NCBI GenBank assembly: GCA_038326205.1
Contig: JBBQJV010000004.1
Coordinates: forward strand, 1 to 64,000
Direction of reading: 5' to 3'
DNA: 64,000 bases
DNA from: UBA7672 sp038326205
GTDB lineage: Bacteria; Pseudomonadota; Alphaproteobacteria; Caulobacterales; Hyphomonadaceae
Shown here piece by piece: positions 15,630-24,163 of the stretch (positions within the stretch are counted from its first letter, which is position 1; each line of letters opens with the position of its first letter). The position numbers were made by a program, and so were the translations under genes. The notes under the pieces were generated by a model. It made no database searches and was not told the origin of the DNA. It was given only the letters and a program-made list of their open reading frames with translations.

Positions 15630-18600
15630 CTATTCTGCTGGCTTGGTTGGCGTCGGCGCGACCGGAGAATGGTCGCCTCGGAGGAGGGCTTCGTCTTCCG
15701 CAGTCGGCTTGGTCGCGAGACGACCGGCCAGAGGCGAGATCCAGCGTTCGAACTGGTCAACGAACGAGTACACGACCGGCACCAGGATCAGCGACAGGAC
15801 AGTCGAGGAGATCAGACCACCGATCACCGCGACCGCCATTGGCGTACGGAAGCCGGCCCCCTCGCCCAACCCAAGCGCCGTGGGGATCATGCCCGCGGAC
15901 ATGGCGACCGTCGTCATGACGATTGGACGTGCCCGCTCGCGGCAGGCTTCGAACAGCGCGTCATAGGTGTTCTTGCCGCGCTGCTGCGCCTCGATTGCGA
16001 ACTCGACGAGCAGGATGGCGTTCTTGGCTGCGATCCCGAGCAGGAGGACGCAGCCGATCATCACCGGCATCGAGATTTCCTTGCCCGTGATCAGGAGCGC
16101 GAAGAAGGCGCCCGAGAAGGACAGAGGCAGTGAAGCCAGAATGACGGCCGGTTTGAACACCGATTTGAACAAGAGAACCATGACCGAATAGATCAGGGCG
16201 ACACCCGCCATCAGTGCGATCACGATGCCGCCGAACATCTGCGCCATCGCCTGTTCGCTGCCGATGCGGGCTCGCGAAACGACCGCGTCTCCGGCCTTCT
16301 CTGCGGCGAGGATCGCCTTCATAGTTTTCGTCTTGTCGATCGCGTCGGTCGCGGCCCCAGTCGCAACGCCGGGGGCAAGGTCAGCCTGAATGGAGGCCAT
16401 GCGTTTGCGATAGAGGCGCTGGATCACGCCCGGACCGGCTTCGTACGAGAGCGTTGCAACGGCGCCCAAAGTGGTCGAGCCGCCGTTCAGCGTCGGAACC
16501 CGCAGCTGGGACAACTCTGCGAGATCATTACGGACAGAATCCGGCAGGCGCACACGGATCGCTAGGCGGCGCTCGCCTTCCGAGAATTTTGGCGTGTTGG
16601 CTTCGATATCGCCGGACGTCGCGATGCGAGCGACCTGTGCGATGGCGTCCGTCGACACGTTGAGACGAGCTGCCTCGTCATTGCGCGGACGGATGATCAA
16701 TTCAGGTCCGGCAGGTTCCGGCGACAGGCGCGGATTCTGAATCTGCGGGAGCCCCTTCATTTCGTTGAGAAGATCGAGCTGGGCCTTGTCAAGCGCCGCG
16801 CCGTCTTCGCTGGTCAGAAGGATGTTGACGTCGGAGCCCGTCGGGCCGCCGCCCGACATGAGCGCGGTGACGCGAATGTCCGGTATCTGTTTCAACTGCG
16901 GACGGATGTGTTGCTTGAGCTTGTCCGTCGTCATGGCATGGCCGTCACGCATGACGACCGTGGCAGAACCGGATGTCAGGCCTGCACCACCACCACCGCC
17001 GCCCATGGCCGCCTGGCCGCCGGCGCCGCCGGTGCCGATCGAGATGAACACGTCCTCGACGTCGGGCTGCTTCATCAGCAGGTCGTTGAGGAGCGTCGCC
17101 GAACGTTCCATCTGCTCGCGCGTCGAGCCGGGAGGCGCCGAGATATTGAACAGGATGTAGCCCGGGTCTTCGGTTGGAATGAACCCCTTGGGCAGGGCCG
17201 CGACGCTACCGACGGCGGCCACAAGCGACAGGAAGCCGAAGAAGGACGCGATGATGCGGTGACGCAGCGCCCAGGCCAGCGCGTTTTCGTAGAACGCCGG
17301 AAGCTTCCGGACATCGCGACCATGATGCTTGGCCGGCGACGCCTTGAGGAAGTAGGCCGCCATCAGGGGCGACACGAAGCGGGCGATCGCCAGCGAAAAC
17401 ACGACGGCCACGGCGACCGTGATGCCGAATTCGATAAAGAACTGACCGGGCATACCGCCCATGAAGGAGGTCGGCAGGAACACCACAACGATCGACGCGG
17501 TGGTGGCAAGCACGGCGAGGCCGATGGCGTCGGCGCCTTCCATCGCCGCGCGGAAGGGCGTGTAGCCCGCCAGCGTCCGCTTCTGGATGTTTTCGATCTC
17601 GACGATCGCATCGTCGACAAGGATGCCGATGACCAGCGTCAGGGCAAGCAGCGTAACGGTGTTAAGCGAGAAGCCGAACAACGAGATGACGAAGAAGGTC
17701 GGGATCAGCGACAAGGGCATCGCCAGCGCGGCGATGACCGTGGCGCGCCAGTCGCGCAGGAACAGGAACACGACAAGCGCGGCGAGCAGCATGCCTTCAA
17801 GCAGCACGTCCTGCGTGGCGTGGAAGTTGGCCTTGGTGTCATCGGTCATCGAGAAGATCTTGGTGATCTTCAGGCCCGGATTGGCTTTTTCAAGCTTGTC
17901 GATGGCCGCAAGCGTGCCCTGCTCAACGTCGATTTCCGACGCGGCGTCGACCTTGACGACGTTGAAGCCCGCGACGGGACGACCGTTCAGACGAGCGAAG
18001 GAACGCACTTCGGCGGAACCGTCCCCGACTTCAGCAACGTCGGCGAGCTTCACATAGGAAGCGCCACCGCGGAGCGGAATGGAGAGGTCGCGGAGTTCGC
18101 CCACCGTCAGGGTTTCACCTATGACGCGGGTTGTAGTTTCAGCGCCCCCCACTGCGGCACGGCCGCCGCCATAGTTGCGGTAGGAACGCTGCAGCGCGCC
18201 GTTCACATCGGAAGCAGTGACACCAAGCGCCGACATGCGGATCGGATCAAGCGTGACGTTGATCTCGCGGTTGACGCCGCCGACGCGATTGATCTGACCG
18301 ACGCCTTTGACCGATTGCAGCTCGCGCCCGATGCGGTCGTCGATGAACCAGGAAAGGTCGGTCGCCGACATAGTCGGATGCGAGACCGCAAAGGTCATCA
18401 GGGACCCGCCCGTGAAATCCAGAGCCTGAATCAGCGGCGGCTGAATCGCTGCGGGCAATTGCGTGCGGACCTGGTTGACGCGTTGTTCGACGTCATCCTT
18501 CGCCTTCTGGAGATCGGCCCCGATCTCGAACTGGATGATCGTCGTCGACACGCCGAGTGTGACTGACGATTGCAGGGTTTCGATGCTGGGCAGGCTGGCG

Positions 18601-18818
18601 ATCGAATTCTCGACGATCCTCGTAACCTGGTTCTCAAGTTCGGTCGGGGCGGCGCCCTCCTGAATGATGGTGGCAACCACCATCGGGAAGGATATGTTCG
18701 GGAACTGTTTGACCGGCAGGCGCGAGTAGGAATACGCGCCAGCGATCATCATCAGCGTGAAGGCAACCACAACCGGTATCGGGTTGCGGATCGCCCAGCT
18801 CGAAATCGGCAGGTTCAT
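15630..18818 (-). CDS. RND efflux transporter, inner-membrane permease (AcrB/MexF family)
   Basis: Proton-driven trimeric multidrug pump, 1062 residues, full length for the hydrophobic-amphiphilic efflux family. It starts with NLPISSWAIRNPIPVVVAF, has the proton-relay aspartates in TM4 (VIGILVDDAIVEIENI), the second-half counterpart GIAAKNAILLVEFA, and two large periplasmic loops. A Gly-rich stretch near residue 610 (GAGGQAAMGGGGGGAG) is a likely disordered insert. It follows its adaptor gene by 15 bases. No outer-membrane channel gene is adjacent; the NodT-like gene at 35.6 kb belongs to another operon but could serve. Confidence 0.95.
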   Translation of the reverse strand: MNLPISSWAIRNPIPVVVAFTLMMIAGAYSYSRLPVKQFPNISFPMVVATIIQEGAAPTELENQVTRIVENSIASLPSIETLQSSVTLGVSTTIIQFEIGADLQKAKDDVEQRVNQVRTQLPAAIQPPLIQALDFTGGSLMTFAVSHPTMSATDLSWFIDDRIGRELQSVKGVGQINRVGGVNREINVTLDPIRMSALGVTASDVNGALQRSYRNYGGGRAAVGGAETTTRVIGETLTVGELRDLSIPLRGGASYVKLADVAEVGDGSAEVRSFARLNGRPVAGFNVVKVDAASEIDVEQGTLAAIDKLEKANPGLKITKIFSMTDDTKANFHATQDVLLEGMLLAALVVFLFLRDWRATVIAALAMPLSLIPTFFVISLFGFSLNTVTLLALTLVIGILVDDAIVEIENIQKRTLAGYTPFRAAMEGADAIGLAVLATTASIVVVFLPTSFMGGMPGQFFIEFGITVAVAVVFSLAIARFVSPLMAAYFLKASPAKHHGRDVRKLPAFYENALAWALRHRIIASFFGFLSLVAAVGSVAALPKGFIPTEDPGYILFNISAPPGSTREQMERSATLLNDLLMKQPDVEDVFISIGTGGAGGQAAMGGGGGGAGLTSGSATVVMRDGHAMTTDKLKQHIRPQLKQIPDIRVTALMSGGGPTGSDVNILLTSEDGAALDKAQLDLLNEMKGLPQIQNPRLSPEPAGPELIIRPRNDEAARLNVSTDAIAQVARIATSGDIEANTPKFSEGERRLAIRVRLPDSVRNDLAELSQLRVPTLNGGSTTLGAVATLSYEAGPGVIQRLYRKRMASIQADLAPGVATGAATDAIDKTKTMKAILAAEKAGDAVVSRARIGSEQAMAQMFGGIVIALMAGVALIYSVMVLLFKSVFKPAVILASLPLSFSGAFFALLITGKEISMPVMIGCVLLLGIAAKNAILLVEFAIEAQQRGKNTYDALFEACRERARPIVMTTVAMSAGMIPTALGLGEGAGFRTPMAVAVIGGLISSTVLSLILVPVVYSFVDQFERWISPLAGRLATKPTAEDEALLRGDHSPVAPTPTKPAE

Positions 18819-18833
18819 TCTACTGACCTTGAT

Positions 18834-20003
18834 CTAGTTTGAGCCGGGCGTGGCGGTCGCCGGGGCCGTACCCAGGTCTTCCAGCGGCGTGATCACGTCG
18901 CCATCGAGAGAGAAGGACGAGCCCACCGCGAGGACGCGCGAACCGGCCGGAGGTCCTTCGACGAGCTGCACGAAATCGCCTGTGCGTTCCCCCAGCTTGA
19001 CGGGAACCTGTTTGATCCTGTTGCCGTCGCCGACAAGCATGATCGACGGCCCGCCGGCTTCATAGCGGATAGCGCCGGCCGACACGGCCAGCACGCCAGC
19101 CGAGGAGCTGGAGAAGTGCGCTTCAGCGAAGCTGCCGGGACGCAGCGCCTTGTTGTATGGCAGCGCGATGCGGGCGCGGCCGAGATTGGTGTTCTGATCG
19201 ACGCGCGGTGAGATGTAGCGCACCTTGCCCTGCATGGTATCGCCGGTCGTAAGCGTCACGATGGCCGGCGAGCCTTCATGCAGCAGCGCCAGCTTGGCGT
19301 CGGGCAGTTCGGCGTCGAGTTCGATCAGGCCGTTGCTGGCGATGCGGAAATATGGCGAGGAGCCGACCGCAGCGGAAATATCGCCGGGACGGATCGTGCG
19401 TTGCAGGACAACGCCGGCAACCGGCGCACGCAGAACCATGCGCGCTTCGCGGACCTTCATTTCGTTCACGGCAGCCTGCGACGACAGCGTAGTGGCTTCA
19501 GCGCTGGCGGTCTCGGCCTTGCGCTGTTCGAGCAATTCTTTCGAGAAGGCGCCTTCCTTCTCCAGCGAAACGGCGCGGTCGAGTTGGCCTTTCTTGAAAT
19601 CCAGATTGGCCTTCTGGGTCGCAAGCGCGGCTTCAGCCTGCGCGATCTGCGCCTGCAGCAGGGCATCGTCGAGCTTGGCCATCGGCTGGCCCTGTTTCAC
19701 CCAGTCACCCTCGTCGACATAGACGACGGCAACGCGATAGCCGGTGAGTTCGGAACCCACCGCTGCTTCTTCACGCACAACAAGGCGACCCGTCGCGGCG
19801 ACTTCGCCCGCGAGGCTGCGCATCTCGATACGCGTCACGCGCATAGACTGTCCAGATCCGGGCCGGACGAGAGCAGAGCCCGAAGCGGCGACTGCGGCTT
19901 CTTCGGCCGGGGCGGGTTTCTGTCCGCAGGCGAAAAGGCCGAGCGACAGCATCCCGACGCCTGCGATGGCGGCAACGGAGGCCAGTTGCTTGCGCGATTT
20001 CAT
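18834..20003 (-). CDS. RND efflux periplasmic adaptor (membrane fusion lipoprotein)
   Basis: Links the RND permease to an outer-membrane channel. The 389-residue protein has a lipoprotein signal ending GLFAC, then a barrel-sandwich half (GEVAATGRLVVREEAAVG), an alpha-helical hairpin rich in Ala/Gln/Lys (about 125-190), the second half RAPVAGVVLQRTIRPGDI, and a beta-barrel. The ATG at 20003 has AAGGACAAG just upstream, and the signal peptide begins there, so longer readings are rejected. It is transcribed away from the TetR gene at 20409, the expected arrangement for a locally repressed pump. Confidence 0.93.
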   Translation of the reverse strand: MKSRKQLASVAAIAGVGMLSLGLFACGQKPAPAEEAAVAASGSALVRPGSGQSMRVTRIEMRSLAGEVAATGRLVVREEAAVGSELTGYRVAVVYVDEGDWVKQGQPMAKLDDALLQAQIAQAEAALATQKANLDFKKGQLDRAVSLEKEGAFSKELLEQRKAETASAEATTLSSQAAVNEMKVREARMVLRAPVAGVVLQRTIRPGDISAAVGSSPYFRIASNGLIELDAELPDAKLALLHEGSPAIVTLTTGDTMQGKVRYISPRVDQNTNLGRARIALPYNKALRPGSFAEAHFSSSSAGVLAVSAGAIRYEAGGPSIMLVGDGNRIKQVPVKLGERTGDFVQLVEGPPAGSRVLAVGSSFSLDGDVITPLEDLGTAPATATPGSN

Positions 20004-20408
20004 CGATTCTTGTCCTTGCGCAGTGATTGGGGGCGCGGTGTTTGGGGGCGTTGCGTTGGAGGACGCATGCGCCGTTCTCGGGAGGTTGCCGTTCGTTAGT
20101 ATCGACCAGATGACGTTCGGCGCTGCCAGTTTGCGGCGCGCCTCAGATCTGTTTGTACGATTTGGACCGGTTTCCGGATCCTGCGCGTGATCTGCACCCC
20201 CGGCAACGGGGGCTTCGGGCGAAAAATCGCGCACGGCAGAGCCTTCGCCTGTCGAAACAGACAACTTACGGCCGCCGGCTGGGGACTTATCGGGGAGGTC
20301 CATCGTACCCAACTCGGAAACTCTGGCGTTTCCTTATCGTATCCTGTTATAGACTGCAAACATGGTGATCGCGTTAAGTCGATCACGTTTCGAGTATTCG
20401 GATATCGT
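20004..20408. other. 405-base divergent control region, RND adaptor / TetR
   Basis: No convincing gene lies here. A longer reading of either flanking gene would cross it, but signal peptide and helix-turn-helix start place both starts at the edges. The last 100 bases are AT-richer than the rest and hold the 22-bp palindrome described separately, so promoters for both genes probably lie there. Confidence 0.6.
20365..20386. promoter_or_regulatory. Candidate TetR operator (22-bp palindrome)
   Basis: GTGATCG (20365-20371) and CGATCAC (20380-20386) are perfect inverted 7-mers separated by 8 bases, ending 22 bases before the TetR start. The spacing suits a TetR dimer. Expected role: autorepression and repression of the divergent RND operon. 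Confidence 0.5.
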
Positions 20409-21020
20409 ATGCAGGCATCTCAGGAACCCGTCGAAATTGTAGCGCCCCGCGAGCGAATTCTGGCGGCCGCGCGAAAAATCTTCCTCGACGGCCTACCCGA
20501 GCACGCGACCATGGACGCCGTGGCCCAGCAGGCCGGGATGTCCAAGAAGACCATCTATCGCGAGTTCAAGAGCCAGGTGGAATTGCTCGGCGCCCTGCTG
20601 CTGGAGAACGTGGCCGACATGGGGGCCTTTCCCCCACCGCAGCAGAACGGCGATATCGAGCTCGAGCTTTACGGCATGCTTGTGCGGATGGTGACGCACT
20701 TCACCAGCCCCCGCTCGATGGCGCTCGCGCGCCTGCTGATGTCCGAGGTACGGCGCTATCCCGAACTGATCAACGCCTCCAAGCCCAAGGGCTTCCCGCG
20801 CGAACTCCTGGCCAACTGGCTCGATTCACCCGTGGTCCGCGCCCGCTTCGCGATCGCGGATGCGGATGACGCCGCCGCCATGCTGTTCGGCATGGTGATG
20901 CAGGACTCAGGCTTCCGCCTGATGGTGGACAGCAACGCCACCCTGCCCGTCCACGTCATCGAGGTGCGCGCGCGACGCGCGGTGACCATCTTCCTCAAGG
21001 GCCTCAAGAAGGGCAGCTAG
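20409..21020 (+). CDS. TetR/AcrR family regulator, probable repressor of the RND pump
   Basis: A 203-residue regulator. The helix-turn-helix reads ILAAARKIFLDG through MDAVAQQAGMSKKTIYREFKS (about 17-60). The C-terminal half resembles the AcrR group with an all-helical ligand pocket. It is divergent from the adaptor-permease operon and close to a palindrome in the shared gap, so local control of efflux is likely. The ATG at 20409 places the DNA-binding domain at the usual distance from the N-terminus. Confidence 0.88.
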   Translation: MQASQEPVEIVAPRERILAAARKIFLDGLPEHATMDAVAQQAGMSKKTIYREFKSQVELLGALLLENVADMGAFPPPQQNGDIELELYGMLVRMVTHFTSPRSMALARLLMSEVRRYPELINASKPKGFPRELLANWLDSPVVRARFAIADADDAAAMLFGMVMQDSGFRLMVDSNATLPVHVIEVRARRAVTIFLKGLKKGS

Positions 21021-21076
21021 ACCCGAAGCGGAAAACGCCCGGCAGTTGCCAGGCGATCCGTTGCAACTCGTGCTTG

Positions 21077-22189
21077 TTACTCGCCGTCCGCCGACAGCGC
21101 CGTGTCGATGCCTTGGGCCATACCAACAAGGATGCCCGGGAGAGCGTAATTGCCTTCGTGGCAAGCGTATTCGTAGATCGACTCCTTCGTCTTGCGCATC
21201 GGCATCTGACCCTTCCACGTTTCGGTGTAGCTGATCGGATCGATGACCTCGTACTGGTAGTCGATCTCGACATCTGAGACGCGGCGGAAACGCTCAACCA
21301 CCTTGCCTTCCTTCGATAACGGAATGCGGCCGCGCGCCTGCAGGCGATGCAGGTTGCGGGTTTCGACGACAAGCGTGTCGCCTTCCCACCAGCCAATCGA
21401 GTTGCCGAACCAGGGCTCGATGTTGGAGGGCGTCTCGCTAACCGTCTCACCGGGCTTCTTCAGGCGGACGATGCGCGCATCATGGTTCATCTCGATGTCG
21501 AGCATCACGTGATCGCGCGTCTGCACGATCTGGACGTGGTTGTTATACATCGCGTTGGTGATGGGTGGGCCGCCCTGATTGGCGAACGAGACGAGGCAAC
21601 GGTCGCCGAGCGAGCGGATCTCGGGGCCGGTGTTGGCGCTCGACTGAGCCGAGGCCATGCGCGACCCGGCAGCAGCCGTGCCAGCACGATTGAACGGGAT
21701 CTGGCCACTGGCGGGCGAGGTGATCCACGAGGAGCGGTATTCGCCGTTGACCTTGGCGTATTCCGAACCCGGGTCGATCCAGAAATTGTTGTAGCCTTTC
21801 ACATCGCCGCCGCCCTTGCCGTCGCCGGCGGTGGCAGTCTCGGCCGTGCGCTCATTGTCGTTGCGCAGCCGGACATTGTAGTAGGAATTGAATGTGATCG
21901 CGTCGATCTTCGCCTGCGGAATGACGAGGTCCATCCCGGCGGTGCCGTTCTGGCCACTGCGGGTGAGCGTGGTGAGCGATGCGGTCGACCAGACGCCCTG
22001 CAGGTCTGGCTGGCCATCGGCGGTGCGCGGCGCCTTGTAGGCGGGATCCCACGGCTTGAGGTCCTTGAAAGCGGGAAGCGATGGGGGCGATGCGGTCTCG
22101 GCGGATGGCCCCTGCTGGGCCGAAGCGGACGTGGCGATCGCGGCAAAAGCCAGCGCAGCCAAAGAGGCGCTGATGGCGAAATGTTTCAT
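21077..22189 (-). CDS. Exported protein of unknown function
   Basis: A 370-residue protein with a clear Sec signal (MKHFAISASLAALAFAAIATSASAQ). The mature part starts with a Pro-rich spacer and then ADGQPDLQGVWS, a motif that recurs in a family of exported proteins in Caulobacterales, Sphingomonadales and Acidobacteria with no assigned activity. Later segments include DRCL, a run of strands with NNHVQIVQTRDHVMLDIEMNH, and GWWEGDTLVVETRN, suggesting a beta-rich, lipocalin-like or propeller-like body. GGGAGG lies 5 bases before the ATG. I do not recognise a catalytic site. Confidence 0.8.
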   Translation of the reverse strand: MKHFAISASLAALAFAAIATSASAQQGPSAETASPPSLPAFKDLKPWDPAYKAPRTADGQPDLQGVWSTASLTTLTRSGQNGTAGMDLVIPQAKIDAITFNSYYNVRLRNDNERTAETATAGDGKGGGDVKGYNNFWIDPGSEYAKVNGEYRSSWITSPASGQIPFNRAGTAAAGSRMASAQSSANTGPEIRSLGDRCLVSFANQGGPPITNAMYNNHVQIVQTRDHVMLDIEMNHDARIVRLKKPGETVSETPSNIEPWFGNSIGWWEGDTLVVETRNLHRLQARGRIPLSKEGKVVERFRRVSDVEIDYQYEVIDPISYTETWKGQMPMRKTKESIYEYACHEGNYALPGILVGMAQGIDTALSADGE

Positions 22190-22367
22190 GTGTCCCTCCC
22201 GTGGACGTCTCAAACCAGGTTCAGGCCGCCGGGATATTCCCGTGCGTTGCGACGAACCTGACTGAAAACTAGGGGAGACCGCCCCCCCTGTCGACCAAAG
22301 GAGCGGCGTATATCACGCAATTACCGGTGAACTCGGCCGGCTCGCCTCAGCCTCAGAGAGGCGCGGG

Positions 22368-22742
22368 CTACATCAGCGCGAGACGCATCCAGATGCCCTC
22401 GCGCTCGCTTTTGCGTCGCTCGACAAGGAGGCGGGCGACCTGACTGTCATCGTGAAATGCAGAGCCTGTGGCGCTGTCGAGAAGCGCCTTGGCGAGGTTG
22501 TCGAGGTCCATGTGCGGTGGGTCGCCGGTGAACTGCATAGCGATGTGCGCGGACCAATCTCCCCAGCGCGGTCGGATGTGGAAATGCAGTCGGAAGAAAT
22601 CCCTGAGCAGCGGCTTGTAGTATTTGGCTTGGGTGGTCAGCCCCTCGACCTCGATCTCAAGCGCGCCGTCCTGTTCAAGACGGGCGCGGACCTTGCCGTG
22701 ACGGGTCCATTGGACGGTGGCGCCGGGGTCGTTCGCGTCCAA
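22368..22742 (-). CDS. RusA-like Holliday-junction resolvase family protein
   Basis: Small 124-residue protein matching the RusA endonuclease fold. The diagnostic acidic motif is seen as DLDNLAKALLDSATGSAFHDD: two Asp near 78-80, a third in the helix and the DD pair, corresponding to the metal-binding aspartates of E. coli RusA. It starts with TTG; no better in-frame ATG precedes the fold. RusA genes usually lie in prophages, but no phage gene is near. Nuclease activity is inferred from the intact Asp set; it might instead be domesticated. Confidence 0.72.
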   Translation of the reverse strand: MDANDPGATVQWTRHGKVRARLEQDGALEIEVEGLTTQAKYYKPLLRDFFRLHFHIRPRWGDWSAHIAMQFTGDPPHMDLDNLAKALLDSATGSAFHDDSQVARLLVERRKSEREGIWMRLALM

Positions 22743-22858
22743 GGCATCCTCGCAGGCGGTGGCGAGCGGCGGGTATAGTGCACCCGACCGCGATGGTTAA
22801 GCGCATTGCGCGTGATGGCGAAGCTGTCGCACCTAGTGGCCGAGGGGAGAGACCGGTC

Positions 22859-24045
22859 ATGCACCGCTATTACTCCGGACTGGATGCAATCCGGTTCTTT
22901 TCGGCGATGGCGGTCGTCGCCTTCCACCTCGGCTTTTATGTCTGGGCATCCGAGTATTCCTCGGTTTCGATGATTTTCGCCGCTGCGGCGAAGTTTGAAG
23001 CGCTAACTCCCGTGGCTTGGATGGGCTGGGTGGGAGTGCAGATTTTCTTCGTCATCTCGGGCTTGGTGATCGCCAACTCAGCCAATGGGGCTGCGCCGTT
23101 CAGTTTTCTGCGCAGCCGCCTGATCCGCCTGTGGCCGGCGGCATGGGTGTGCGCGAGCGTGAAGTGATCGTGCGCCTGATGGCAGGTGAGACTTTCCCGC
23201 CGACGCTGGACATCGAATACCTGCGCTCGCTGGTGTTGTGGCCGCGGGGGACCTGGATCGACGGCGCGTACTGGTCGCTCGCAGTGGAGATCGGATTCTA
23301 TGCGCTGGTGTTTTGCCTGCTGCTGACTGCCAACTTCTGGCGTCTGCCGCTTATGGCCTGGGCGCTGACCCTGGTGAGCGGCGCCTATCTCACCATCGCG
23401 ATGCTGAAGCAGATGGGCATGGCAGCGTCGGGCGGCTGGTTTGAAGCAATCGCCGAACAGGCGGAACCGTTCTCGCTGCGTCATGGCGTGTTCTTCTCGA
23501 TCGGCATCTGGCTGTGGATGCTGTCGAACAGATCGCTCCCGCGCAACGCCTGGGTAGGGCTGGTTCTGGCCTTCGCCTTCGGCATTCTCGAGATAGAGCT
23601 GCGCGCGATAGACTTGCAAACATTTGAAGCGCCGATCGCGGCGATCCAGCCGCTGATTGCGCCAGTCATCGTGTGGCTGACTGCAGTCGGGGTGATCATT
23701 GCGTGCACGCGCATGCCAGAGATGTTTATGCCTTGCACGGAAGCAAATCGCGCAAGGCTGAAACTGGCGGGCAAGGTGACGTATCCTCTCTACCTGGTTC
23801 ATGGCGCGGCCGGCGCGACCACGATGCGATGGCTGATCGTGTCGGGCATACCGCCCTATCTGGCCTTGCTGGCGTCGATCGCAATTGTGCTTGGCATTGC
23901 GACGCTGGTGGCCGTTTATGCCGAACCATTGGCGCGCAAGCCGCTGGCCAAGGCCTTGGATGCGCTCTGCAAAGCCGGAGCGCGCGTGAAGGGGCTGGCG
24001 CTGTTGTTCCGGCGCGCCGATGCGATTCCCATGAAGCAAAGCTGA
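22859..24045 (+). pseudogene. Acyltransferase-3 (OafA/YrhL-like), frameshifted
   Basis: Multi-pass membrane O-acyltransferase split by a frameshift. The first frame (22859-23167) gives 102 residues starting MHRYYSGLDAIRFFSAMAVV with the conserved His of AFHLGFYVW and the FFVISG motif, then stops at TGA 23165. A second frame carries on from about 23150 to 24045 (IVRLMAGETFPPTL onward, WIDGAYWSLAVEIGFY, several helices, YPLYLVHG). One base missing in GTGAAGTGATCG around 23159-23167 would restore a protein of about 395 residues. Either a real inactivation or a sequencing slip. The family modifies LPS, capsule or peptidoglycan sugars. Confidence 0.75.
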
Positions 24046-24163
24046 TCGAGCGAGCCCTATGAATCGCGACACGTTGAGAATAGCGCTCGCAATCCATTGA
24101 TCCGCGCCAACCAACAGTTTAGTCCCGGGACCAGTTCTGGACCTCTTGAGGAGCTGTTCGCCA

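Noticed and set aside
16908..18566. 552-codon open frame on the plus strand
   Set aside because: It is opposite the RND permease gene, is rich in His/Arg/Asp/Gln without any domain, and results from high GC suppressing stops on the antisense strand.
20187..20408. N-terminal extension of the second TetR protein
   Set aside because: It would place 74 unrelated residues before the helix-turn-helix and cover the likely operator.
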